This document shows positions 6,532 to 12,802 of a stretch of 13,558 nucleotides of DNA, piece after piece; within the stretch, counting starts at the first letter, position 1; every line of letters starts with the position of its first letter. The stretch comes from an uncultured Lacibacter sp. (GTDB lineage: Bacteria; Bacteroidota; Bacteroidia; Chitinophagales; Chitinophagaceae), in the NCBI RefSeq assembly GCF_946479605.1, contig NZ_CAMLGT010000083.1, positions 1 through 13,558 of the forward strand. Direction: 5' to 3'. The position numbers and the translations under genes are program-made. The notes beneath the pieces are model-generated. The model had not been told where the DNA came from. It saw only the letters and a program-made list of their open reading frames with translations, and made no database searches.

Positions 6532-7185
6532 TCAGATCATTTCATTCAACTGCAAAGCACAGCTGTGTTGCGAACATGTTTTAATATCGTCTCCAATATA
6601 TACTTTTCCCCTGTTGATACGCAACACCTGTTTTGCTTCCAGCCGCCGCATTACACGGATCACCGTTTCCACCCGCAAGGAAGTCATTTCTGCAATTTGT
6701 TTACGGGTTAATAAAACACGTTTGCATTCATTGCACACATGCTCACCCGTTTGCTGCAAATACTGAATGAATGAAAAGATATTTTTTTCAGATCCATGAT
6801 TGTCAACTGATTTTAAAATATGAAACTTAAAACGCAAACGTTTTACAAGCAATTCCGTAAACTGAAAATGGATATCACTATGCGTTCTCAGCAACTGACA
6901 AAACTCATGTTTGTGTAAACGCAGCAGAAGGCTGCCTTTATCTGCAATAGCGGTAGCTGCAAATAAACCATCATCAAACAATCCCAGTTCGCCAACACAT
7001 TGCCCGGGAATAATGAGCGATTGCAGGTACTCCTTTCCCTTTTCATCGATATTCACCCAGCGAACCTGTCCGCTAACCAGTTGGTAATAAAAGTTACATA
7101 CAGTTCCTTCTTTAAAGAGAATCTCGCCTGGTTGTAATTCTTTATAGGCAGCTCCCCATGCTAATAAAACATCTGTATTGATCAT
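6532..7185 (-). CDS. Crp/Fnr family transcription regulator with CxxC
   Basis: A 217-residue regulator from MINTDVLLAW (ATG at 7185). A longer reading from 7218 adds 11 residues, but that ATG overlaps the likely -7 box. Residues about 15-120 form a cNMP-binding-type beta-barrel (GEILFKEG, VSGQVRW, VGELGLFDDG) followed by a long helix. The phosphate-binding Arg of cAMP receptors is absent (ELGLFDDGLFAATA), so cAMP is unlikely to be the signal. The C-terminal winged helix (about 150-200) has LTRKQIAEMTSLRVETVIRVMRRLE, a standard Crp recognition helix. Seven cysteines are present, including C151-N-E-C154 just before the DNA-binding helix and C204/C209 at the tail, suggesting redox or metal sensing (inference). 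It is divergent from the DsrE-like gene, its most likely target. Confidence 0.88.
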   Translation of the reverse strand: MINTDVLLAWGAAYKELQPGEILFKEGTVCNFYYQLVSGQVRWVNIDEKGKEYLQSLIIPGQCVGELGLFDDGLFAATAIADKGSLLLRLHKHEFCQLLRTHSDIHFQFTELLVKRLRFKFHILKSVDNHGSEKNIFSFIQYLQQTGEHVCNECKRVLLTRKQIAEMTSLRVETVIRVMRRLEAKQVLRINRGKVYIGDDIKTCSQHSCALQLNEMI

Positions 7186-7217
7186 AACGGGTGTTTTAAT
7201 AATGGAATGAGAAAACA

Positions 7218-7248
7218 TTAAATTAAACAGTTTATTTCTGATTGCAAA
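7218..7248 (-). promoter_or_regulatory. Candidate promoter of the Crp/Fnr gene
   Basis: On the minus strand, TTTG (7248-7245) is followed after 19 nt by TAATTTAA (7225-7218), which matches six of eight positions of the TTTG-type consensus. Transcription would start near 7212, giving a leader of about 26 nt for the ATG at 7185. The -7 match is imperfect. Confidence 0.35.
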
Positions 7249-7313
7249 GCAGGCCTGGTTATTTTATCACTATAATTTTTCACACCCAAAATGAAAACAG
7301 ACCGCCTGTATGT

Positions 7314-7337
7314 TTTGGCTGCGGATTTTCTGCCAAA
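7314..7337. repeat. Inverted repeat TTTGGC-N12-GCCAAA upstream of the DsrE gene
   Basis: Arms 7314-7319 and 7332-7337 are perfectly complementary with a 12-nt spacer. The repeat lies 22 bp before ATG 7360 in the divergent intergenic region shared with the Crp/Fnr gene, so it may be an operator or a leader hairpin. The arms are only 6 bp. Confidence 0.25.
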
Positions 7338-7359
7338 CGTTCTATTTTGAAAGAAAAAC

Positions 7360-7893
7360 ATGAAACCTTATCTCCTCAGTTTTGCCTTTGTACTGGCAAT
7401 GGCATTTGCATCTGCACAAAACAAAGTAAACCCTGTTATTAAATCGTACGGCACCGTGTATGAAATTCCAACAGCCGACCATAAACCTGATCCTTCACTG
7501 GAATACAAGATCATTATTGAATTATCAGATAACACACCAAAGCCGGATTCGCTCAATATTTATCTTGAAGCCATTGCAACCTTGGTGAATCTTCATGCAG
7601 CGGAAGGCGTGCCGGCAAAAAATATTAAGATGGTGGTGATCCTTCGCAAAGGCGCCACCTATGCAGTGTTTGGCGATGATCTGTATAAAAAATATTTCAA
7701 GGTAGAAAATCCCAACAGGCAATTGCTGAAGGAATTGACCGATGCTGGTGTGGAATTTTATGTATGCGGACAAACAATGATCAAACGCAATACAAAAGAA
7801 GAAGAGCTGATGCCGGGTACAAAAATTGCCAGCTCAGGTTTAACAGCCATCAGCACATATCAATTGAAAGGCTATACAATGGTGAAATTCTGA
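7360..7893 (+). CDS. Periplasmic DsrE-family protein
   Basis: A 177-residue exported protein. Residues 1-20 are a signal peptide (MKPYLL, hydrophobic, ASAQ). The mature part resembles the DsrE/DsrF/YchN fold: strand YKIIIELSD, helix IYLEAIATLVNLHAAEG (67-83), strand IKMVVILRKGATYAVF, then LLKELTDAGVEFYVCGQTM (122-140), and a C-terminal STYQLKGYTMVKF strand. Cys136 occupies the position of the conserved sulfur-carrying Cys of the family. DsrE-like proteins act in sulfur transfer or persulfide handling, but the function of exported Bacteroidota forms is not established. It is divergent from a cysteine-rich Crp/Fnr regulator, which fits redox or sulfur control (inference). The stop lies only 5 nt from the stop of the convergent DUF418 gene, with no terminator visible between. 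Confidence 0.85.
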   Translation: MKPYLLSFAFVLAMAFASAQNKVNPVIKSYGTVYEIPTADHKPDPSLEYKIIIELSDNTPKPDSLNIYLEAIATLVNLHAAEGVPAKNIKMVVILRKGATYAVFGDDLYKKYFKVENPNRQLLKELTDAGVEFYVCGQTMIKRNTKEEELMPGTKIASSGLTAISTYQLKGYTMVKF

Positions 7894-7898
7894 TCTGC

Positions 7899-9275
7899 TT
7901 ATTTACTCACCACTCTTGCAGGAAACAGTTTTGTTGCAAACGGTTTGCGGATACTGATGTTTTGCCATTTGTATGTGAGCGAACGCCATAGCCATTCAAG
8001 CGGGCCAAACGTAAAATATTTCAGCCAAAGCGAACTCCACAATAATTGCAATGCAACTGCAAAGGCGACAAAAAAATACACTTCATGAAGTTGCAGCCGG
8101 TCATAAAAACCAAGCCCATACCCATAAAAGAAAAGTGAGCAGAGAACAGTTTGCAGGATATAGTTGGATAACGCCATCTGCCCTACTGCCTGTAAGCGTT
8201 TACACAAGGCCGTTAAGTAGCCCGATTTCACCAGCATGATAATTACGGCACAATGGGCCATGGCCATAAAAATGCGTTGAACAGGGTACAGTAAACTCTT
8301 CCAGGGTATGGCTGTTTGCTCAATCTGTTTCATCATCACCGTAACAGAAGTAGTGTATTGTGCAGCATACCATAATTCGTAAATGGTAATGGGAATAGCC
8401 ACTGCATAACCAATAAGCATGGTTAAGCGGTATTGGCGTTTGGTCCATTTACCGGAGAAAAAACCCCATTGAAACAAAGCCATTCCAAGAAGCATTAAAG
8501 CAACATTATCACCCAGTTCCACAGGCAGGTAACTTGTTTGTGCTTTCAGCGCTTTGGGGCGTACTTCTGATGCAACAGCGCTGTAATCGCCACGCATTTT
8601 TTCAACCGATGCCTGCACTTCCTCATTGCCCGGAAACATTGATTGCTTCGTTGTTTCCCATTCTGCTATTGCCTGTTGCTGCTTTGCTGATAATGTATGC
8701 CCTGCAAGCTGAACCTGCTCCGCTTCTTTGAATGCAAGCAGTTTTTCACGCACATCACAATAATAAAAAGTGCCCATCATAAACCACACGATTGATACAA
8801 AAGGAATAGCCATAACCATATAAACCGGCTTAAGCTTCCTGAGTAAAAAAACCAGCATGCCAAACAAGCCATAAAAAAACAGGATGTCTCCATTCCATAA
8901 AAGCAAATGCGCATTCACCAACCCAAACAACACAAGCCATAACATACGGAGATAAAAAAGCAGTACAACACGTTTTGGTTGTATCTTTTGTTTGTTGATA
9001 CTAAAAAGAAGGATGCCTGCACCAAACAGCATACAGAACACAGCCCGCATCTTCCCTTCAAAAAACATGTACACTGCTGCATAGCTGAAAAAGTCAGCAC
9101 TCAGCAAATCACCGAATACAGCTGTACTGAATTTCTCTCCGGTTGCAATACCAAAACCAACAACGTTAATAAACAGGATTCCGATGATAGCTACTCCACG
9201 CAAAACATCAAGCGAAGCAATGCGGCTTTCTTTTGCCATGGGCGCAGATACAAATGCCGAAGATTGAAACACCAT
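7899..9275 (-). CDS. DUF418 / YeiB-like multispanning membrane protein
   Basis: A 458-residue integral membrane protein. The N terminus carries the YeiB/acyltransferase-3-like signature RIASLDVLRGVAIIGILFINVVG (residues 18-40; Asp23, Arg26-Gly27, Asn37). About eight to ten hydrophobic helices follow. A soluble loop near 180-240 is rich in Glu, Gln and Lys (LAFKEAEQVQLAGHTL, QASVEKMRGDYSAV). The C-terminal part (about 280-445) is the DUF418 domain, with YPVQRIFMAMAHCAVI, VGQMALSNYILQTVL and FGPLEWLWRSLTYK. The role is probably transport of, or acyl transfer to, a cell-surface compound, but it is not established for the family. Translation may start at 9275 or at the in-frame ATG at 9239 (MAKESRIASL). 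The upstream 178 bp contain nested inverted repeats. Confidence 0.9.
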   Translation of the reverse strand: MVFQSSAFVSAPMAKESRIASLDVLRGVAIIGILFINVVGFGIATGEKFSTAVFGDLLSADFFSYAAVYMFFEGKMRAVFCMLFGAGILLFSINKQKIQPKRVVLLFYLRMLWLVLFGLVNAHLLLWNGDILFFYGLFGMLVFLLRKLKPVYMVMAIPFVSIVWFMMGTFYYCDVREKLLAFKEAEQVQLAGHTLSAKQQQAIAEWETTKQSMFPGNEEVQASVEKMRGDYSAVASEVRPKALKAQTSYLPVELGDNVALMLLGMALFQWGFFSGKWTKRQYRLTMLIGYAVAIPITIYELWYAAQYTTSVTVMMKQIEQTAIPWKSLLYPVQRIFMAMAHCAVIIMLVKSGYLTALCKRLQAVGQMALSNYILQTVLCSLFFYGYGLGFYDRLQLHEVYFFVAFAVALQLLWSSLWLKYFTFGPLEWLWRSLTYKWQNISIRKPFATKLFPARVVSK

Positions 9276-9290
9276 TGAACAGTTGATTGG

Positions 9291-9400
9291 TTGAATGTGG
9301 AGGCAGCGGGTGCAGGTACGTTTTTAATAAGGCTATGAGTAAATATATTGGAATATGTGTACAACAACTTATTCAACCCAATAAGGTTGTCCACATTCAA
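9291..9400. repeat. Nested inverted-repeat region upstream of DUF418
   Basis: TTGAATGTGGA (9291-9301) is perfectly complementary to 9390-9400, enclosing 88 bp. Inside are a near-perfect hairpin with arms 9364-9373 and 9380-9390 (ACAACTTATT / AATAAGGTTGT, one bulged G, 6-nt loop) and a short ATATT-GG-AATAT palindrome at 9345-9356. Together they could fold into a three-way junction in the 5' leader of the minus-strand DUF418 gene. Alternatively this is a short decayed element with terminal inverted repeats. No target-site duplication is visible at its ends. Confidence 0.45.
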
Positions 9401-9453
9401 TAATAACACTTAGTTGATTTTAGGGAAATGTAACTAAACGGCGGAGTGAACGT

Positions 9454-9807
9454 TTATTGCTGCACAAAATGCCAGCACACACCGGCAAGGTCAATGATGT
9501 TCACTTCCTTACCATAAGGTTGATGCGACAGCTCACCAATCTTTATCCCGTACTTCGCTGGCAAATCTTTTGCCAGCACTTCGGCACGAAAAGCAGCCGC
9601 ATCTTCTACATTCACAGTAAGCATATAGTTTTCAGCAAATACCCTGTTATCGTATCGTTGCAGAATAAAACGGCAACCGTTATTTTCCATGCCCACATAA
9701 TCACCGGCATCCCATGCAAGCGTAAATCCCAGGTCAAGAAAAAATGCTTTTGACTCTTCGAACCTGCTGCCCGATGGTACAAATGGTTGTAGTGAAAGGA
9801 ATTTCAT
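9454..9807 (-). CDS. VOC-fold (glyoxalase/bleomycin resistance-like) protein
   Basis: A 117-residue cytosolic protein with the size and pattern of a single VOC monomer: opening strand FLSLQPFVPSGSRFEESKAFFLDLGFTLAWD, then GCRFILQRYD, NYMLTVNVEDAAAFRAEVLAK and the final YGKEVNIIDLAGVCWHFVQQ, which matches the typical D-P-x-G-x-x-W end strand. Metal ligands of true glyoxalase I are not obvious, so binding of a ligand or antibiotic rather than catalysis is as likely. The ATG at 9807 is 10 nt after the expected transcription start of a TATCTTTA box (9831-9824, minus strand). It is divergent from the GTG-started Crp/Fnr gene with 92 bp between. Confidence 0.82.
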   Translation of the reverse strand: MKFLSLQPFVPSGSRFEESKAFFLDLGFTLAWDAGDYVGMENNGCRFILQRYDNRVFAENYMLTVNVEDAAAFRAEVLAKDLPAKYGIKIGELSHQPYGKEVNIIDLAGVCWHFVQQ

Positions 9808-9899
9808 AACGCTGTTGTTTGCGTAAAGATAAAAGCAGCAGCACTTCTTTCCCTTAATCCTCCGGCCATTATTACTTTGCCGTTCCTTATTTTTATACT

Positions 9900-10463
9900 G
9901 TGCAGCAACTTTTACAACACATCAAAGGATATGCGCCGCTTAGCGTGGAAGCAGAGCAGGCTTTATACGATTGCTTTGAACAGGTAGTACTGGCCAAGAA
10001 CCAGCACCTGCTTACAGAAGGAAAAATATGCAGGCATTTGTATTTCCTTGAAAAAGGAGCATTGCGTGGTTATTACACGCTTGATGGGAAAGAGATCACA
10101 CACTGGTTTGGTTTTGAACATGATTTTGTTACATCGTTTCACAGTTTTACCACACAGGAACCAGCTGTTGAAAACCTGCAGCTGCTGGAAGGAAGTATAT
10201 TATGGTCAATTTCAAAAGATACACTCACTGAGTTGTTCAACCGCTTTCATGATATTGAAAGGCTGGTTCGCATTGCGTATGAGAAATATTACATCCGGCT
10301 GGAAGAGCGTTATGTAAATGCACAGTTTAAAACAGCAGCTGAACGATACTATCAATTATTAGAAGATGCCCCGCATATTCCTGAACGTGTGCCGCTTGGC
10401 CATATTGCCTCCTACCTCGGCATCAGCCAGGAAACACTCAGCCGCATACGCAGCCGTCTTTAA
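9900..10463 (+). CDS. Crp/Fnr family regulator (GTG start)
   Basis: A 187-residue regulator. The start is GTG at 9900; there is no ATG for at least 60 codons and the family N terminus (a short helix then LSVEAEQALYDCF) begins here. Residues about 20-125 form the cNMP-binding-like barrel (LLTEGKICRHLYFLEKGALRGYYTLDGKEITHWFG), including an FxxExDFVTS-like segment common in Bacteroidota homologues but lacking the cAMP-binding Arg. The C terminus (about 140-187) is a shortened helix-turn-helix with LGHIASYLGISQETLSRIRSRL, a typical Crp recognition helix without a long wing. A possible -7 box TTACTTTG is at 9872-9879. It precedes a YiaA-like gene by 82 bp, and an FNR-box-like palindrome lies between the two. 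Regulation of that gene is inferred. Confidence 0.88.
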   Translation: MQQLLQHIKGYAPLSVEAEQALYDCFEQVVLAKNQHLLTEGKICRHLYFLEKGALRGYYTLDGKEITHWFGFEHDFVTSFHSFTTQEPAVENLQLLEGSILWSISKDTLTELFNRFHDIERLVRIAYEKYYIRLEERYVNAQFKTAAERYYQLLEDAPHIPERVPLGHIASYLGISQETLSRIRSRL

Positions 10464-10479
10464 CATTTACCATATTGAA

Positions 10480-10497
10480 TTTTGACTTTTGTCAAAA
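10480..10497. promoter_or_regulatory. FNR-box-like palindrome (operator candidate)
   Basis: TTTTGAC-TTTT-GTCAAAA is a perfect 7-bp inverted repeat with a 4-nt centre, the same geometry as an FNR box (TTGAT-N4-ATCAA). It lies 16 nt after the Crp/Fnr stop and its centre is at 10488.5, about 42-44 bp upstream of the transcription start expected from the -7 box at 10518. That is the usual place of a class II Crp/Fnr activator site. Confidence 0.6.
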
Positions 10498-10517
10498 ACA
10501 ATCCCCGGGCAGGCTGA

Positions 10518-10525
10518 TAGTTTTG
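10518..10525 (+). promoter_or_regulatory. -7 box TAGTTTTG of the YiaA-like gene
   Basis: TAGTTTTG matches TAnnTTTG at every fixed position and lies 20 bp before ATG 10546. No TTTG lies 19 nt upstream; the palindrome 10480-10497 occupies that neighbourhood instead, which suggests activator dependence. Confidence 0.55.
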
Positions 10526-10545
10526 TTACAAACAATAAAACCATT

Positions 10546-10971
10546 ATGGAACAGAAACATTCACTCGCCCCATCCCCTGCTTTTGTTGCGGCCACATGGG
10601 CTGCTTTGATCATTGGCATCTCTGCTTTTAATATTGGCTTATGGAATGCCGATATGGAACTAAATGAAAAGGGGTACTACTTTACCGTTTTACTCTTTGG
10701 TTTATTCTCAGCTATATCGGTACAAAAAGCTGTGCGTGATCAGATAGAAGGCATACCCGTTACCAATCTATATTACGGCATATCATGGTTTTGTGCACTC
10801 ACATCACTTGTATTACTTACTGTTGGTTTATGGAATGCTGAGCTTGCAAGAAGTGAGAAAGGCTTTTATGGCATGGCATTTACATTAAGCTTGTTTTCTG
10901 CTATTGCTGTACAAAAAAATACACGGGACAGTAAAGCAAGTGAACAGGTAAAGAAAGAAGAACAGCTATAA
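10546..10971 (+). CDS. YiaA/YiaB-type inner membrane protein with internal duplication
   Basis: A 141-residue membrane protein from ATG 10546, which follows a perfect -7 box; a longer reading from a TTG at 10489 would start in the palindrome. Four membrane helices are visible (about 14-33, 45-62, 77-97 and 107-123). The two halves are repeats of one YiaAB unit with a period of 63 residues: GLWNA at 31-35 and 94-98, EKG at 41-43 and 104-106, LFSAI at 53-57 and 116-120, VQKxxRD at 59-65 and 122-128. A charged Lys/Glu tail ends the protein. YiaA and YiaB of E. coli are inner membrane proteins of unsettled function. The gene follows a Crp/Fnr regulator and its putative operator. A strong terminator lies 20 nt downstream. 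Confidence 0.9.
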   Translation: MEQKHSLAPSPAFVAATWAALIIGISAFNIGLWNADMELNEKGYYFTVLLFGLFSAISVQKAVRDQIEGIPVTNLYYGISWFCALTSLVLLTVGLWNAELARSEKGFYGMAFTLSLFSAIAVQKNTRDSKASEQVKKEEQL

Positions 10972-10992
10972 TACATTTCTAACTTTAACAGG

Positions 10993-11032
10993 CAACAGGC
11001 AATTGAACAATGTTCAATTGCCTGTTGTTTTT
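10993..11032 (+). terminator. Intrinsic terminator after the YiaA-like gene
   Basis: A 15-bp perfect stem (10993-11007 with 11013-11027, CAACAGGCAATTGAA) with a 5-nt loop is followed by T5. Complementarity runs to the centre base, giving a 35-nt near-palindrome. Confidence 0.92.
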
Positions 11033-11061
11033 ATCAACAAAAATCCGGCATGGCATGATGC

Positions 11062-11089
11062 TTGTTTTCACTACCCTGTCTACTTTTTG
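11062..11089 (+). promoter_or_regulatory. Candidate promoter of the small exported protein
   Basis: TTG at 11062-11064 and TACTTTTTG at 11081-11089 resemble the Bacteroidota -33/-7 pair, though the -7 box carries one extra base. The expected start lies about 18 nt before ATG 11112. Confidence 0.35.
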
Positions 11090-11111
11090 CTCACCGAATA
11101 ATTTCTTTATT

Positions 11112-11432
11112 ATGAAAAAAACTTATCCGGGATTTATTGCAATGTTATTGACAGTATTCATTTTATCCGCTTTTGTTTTTCAAAACGGTGGCTCCATTAA
11201 AGGCAAAGCAGTACCTGCTGAAAATGCGTTACGTGTAATGGCTGTTTCAGGAAAAGACACACTGAAGAGTAATGTTGTGGGTGGTAACTTTCTTTTTACC
11301 CAGGTAAAGCCAGGAATGTACGAACTGATCATTGAAGCCATTCCGCCATACGAACACAAAATACTTTCAAACATTCCTGTAAAAGAAGGAGAAACAACCG
11401 ATATGGGCGAAATACAACTTACGCTGAAATAA
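11112..11432 (+). CDS. Small exported carboxypeptidase-regulatory-like protein
   Basis: A 106-residue protein. The start at ATG 11112 gives a signal sequence (MKKTYPGFIAMLLTVFILSAF); an in-frame upstream ATG at 11010 would lie inside the preceding terminator. The mature domain (about 25-106) looks like one transthyretin/carboxypeptidase regulatory-like beta-sandwich: GSIKGKAVPAENALRVMAV, a DTLKSNVVGGNFLFTQVKPGMYELIIEA core with the FxxxxVKPGxYxL motif, then a KEGETTDMGEIQL edge strand. Such domains normally sit at the N terminus of outer membrane receptors or proteases; here it stands alone. The function is unknown. No terminator is visible in the 124 bp to the next gene, so read-through into the transpeptidase gene is possible. 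Confidence 0.78.
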   Translation: MKKTYPGFIAMLLTVFILSAFVFQNGGSIKGKAVPAENALRVMAVSGKDTLKSNVVGGNFLFTQVKPGMYELIIEAIPPYEHKILSNIPVKEGETTDMGEIQLTLK

Positions 11433-11556
11433 TGTTCAGTAAATAACAGTGTAACTTATTGTTTTATACAATCAACCCGGGCAGTAATGATCGCATAAAT
11501 AATCGTTGTGGCATAGCCTTTGCAAAACGGTTTTATGAATCAATGATTGAAAGGCT

Positions 11557-12432
11557 ATGAACATACATTCTGTGATCAGAAGATTGATCATTCTGTCCGG
11601 CGTTGTTGTATTTTCATCTTGCAATGAACCGCAGGAAAAAGCGGCTACACCTGCCCGTAAGAAAATAAACTGGGCAAAGCCTGCGAAAGATATACAGTAC
11701 CGGTTTACCCCAGCAAAGCAATGGCTGGCACAGCATGCAACTACTGCAGAGCGAAAAATTGTGATGGCAGTGAACCGGACAGACAGTAACCATCTTGCTA
11801 AAATGGATTCAATTCTTGTTCCTGATGATCTGAGTGGTGACCTTCCTTTCTATCTTCCTTTTCCATTGCATTTACTTACTGCAAAAGACGTAGAGAAGAT
11901 CATTTTCTTTTCTTATCCTTCACAAAGTTTTGCTGCATACGAATATGGTGAACTTGTGTATGCGGGCCCGTCTAACATGGGACGCAAAGCAGATCCCACT
12001 CCACCAGGATTGTATTATACAAACTGGAAAGCGGAACAAACAACAAGTACATTTAACGATGAGTGGGAATTAAAATGGAATTTCAATATTGAAAATAAAA
12101 AAGGGATCGGCTTTCACCAGTATGAACTGCCGGGTTATCCTGCATCGCATTCCTGCCTGCGTTTACTGGAAGAAGATGCAAAGTTTCTCTACAAATGGGC
12201 CGATGAATGGATACTTGCATCTGATGAAGTTGTTGCAGCAAAAGGAACGCCTGTTATTGTGTTTGGAACATACGCATTTGATGCGCCTGAACCATGGTTG
12301 CAGTTAGCACATGATCCGCATGCGCTTGATATTTCAGCAGTATCACTCGACCAGACATTAGCTCCTTTTTTACAGGATATTCTTCAGCAACAGCAAAAAA
12401 GAGCAGCAGTTGTTCAACGGCAGAAAAAATAA
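11557..12432 (+). CDS. L,D-transpeptidase (YkuD family) lipoprotein
   Basis: A 291-residue exported protein. The N terminus has a hydrophobic segment (about 9-19) and the lipobox FSSC with Cys22, followed by a Lys/Ala-rich linker. The YkuD catalytic domain (about 112-238) opens with KIIFFSYPSQSFAAYEYGELVYAGPSNMG and contains His187 (GFHQY) and the active-site motif SHSCLRL at 197-203 with Cys200 as nucleophile and Arg202. The usual form is SHGCIRL, so Gly is replaced by Ser199. Family members form or exchange 3-3 crosslinks, or attach proteins to peptidoglycan, in the periplasm. A C-terminal Gln/Lys-rich helix (about 261-291) may contact the wall. It lies upstream of a lytic transglycosylase on the same strand; the 370-bp gap with its own promoter argues against a single operon. 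Confidence 0.9.
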   Translation: MNIHSVIRRLIILSGVVVFSSCNEPQEKAATPARKKINWAKPAKDIQYRFTPAKQWLAQHATTAERKIVMAVNRTDSNHLAKMDSILVPDDLSGDLPFYLPFPLHLLTAKDVEKIIFFSYPSQSFAAYEYGELVYAGPSNMGRKADPTPPGLYYTNWKAEQTTSTFNDEWELKWNFNIENKKGIGFHQYELPGYPASHSCLRLLEEDAKFLYKWADEWILASDEVVAAKGTPVIVFGTYAFDAPEPWLQLAHDPHALDISAVSLDQTLAPFLQDILQQQQKRAAVVQRQKK

Positions 12433-12540
12433 TTGAAAATATTTTTCCATTGCTTACCAACGGTTAAGTATATGTAAACCAATTCATTTCTTTTGTTTTT
12501 GCTGCGTAAACATAGTTTTAACAAAAAATCGTAAATGTCC

Positions 12541-12608
12541 CTGACAGAATTGCTGTGGAAAAGTTATTAACATGAGTCTCAGTGTTTTAACTTGTCAGCG
12601 TAGTTTTT
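12541..12608 (+). terminator. Complex hairpin, possible terminator of the L,D-transpeptidase
   Basis: CTGACA (12541-12546) pairs with TGTCAG (12593-12598), AAGTTA (12561-12566) with TAACTT (12588-12593), and TGAG/CTCA (12573-12581) closes the tip. A T5 run starts at 12604. The stems are interrupted and compete for base 12593, so an operator or a structured non-coding element cannot be excluded. Confidence 0.35.
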
Positions 12609-12645
12609 CATACCCCGTTTACTAGGACTTCGCAAAACTGCTGTC

Positions 12646-12653
12646 TACTTTTG
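12646..12653 (+). promoter_or_regulatory. -7 box TACTTTTG of the transglycosylase gene
   Basis: TACTTTTG matches TAnnTTTG exactly. Transcription would start near 12660, giving an unusually long 5' leader of about 143 nt. No TTTG is found 19 nt upstream. Confidence 0.5.
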
Positions 12654-12748
12654 CTCTTCCACTTTAGCACGATTATTGAAAATAGTGCGCCGTAACCCGA
12701 TCACCATTGTTTTCCGATCGCATTTACTCTCCAATACTTTACTGAAAA

Positions 12749-12799
12749 ACTGTTTATAAGAAATCCATTACCCGTGAGCATTTCTTAACGAAAAACAGT
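12749..12799 (+). repeat. Leader hairpin just before the transglycosylase start codon
   Basis: ACTGTTT (12749-12755) pairs with AAACAGT (12793-12799) and TAAGAAAT (12757-12764) with ATTTCTTA (12780-12787), with a 15-nt loop. The stem ends 3 nt before ATG 12803, where it could mask translation initiation. It is mostly A-T pairs. Confidence 0.4.
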
Positions 12800-12802
12800 G
12801 TA

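Larger units (their letters stand above)
12433..12802. other. 370-bp intergenic region with hairpins and a promoter
   Basis: No credible gene is present on either strand. In order it holds an AT-rich tract (12433-12540), a complex inverted repeat (12541-12598) followed by T5, a perfect -7 box (12646-12653), and a leader of about 143 nt ending in a hairpin that reaches within 3 nt of the transglycosylase start. Confidence 0.7.

Noticed and set aside
12433..12802. Possible small RNA gene in the 370-bp gap
   Set aside because: The hairpins are interrupted and A-T rich, and the only good promoter leads into the transglycosylase, so a separate RNA gene is not supported.
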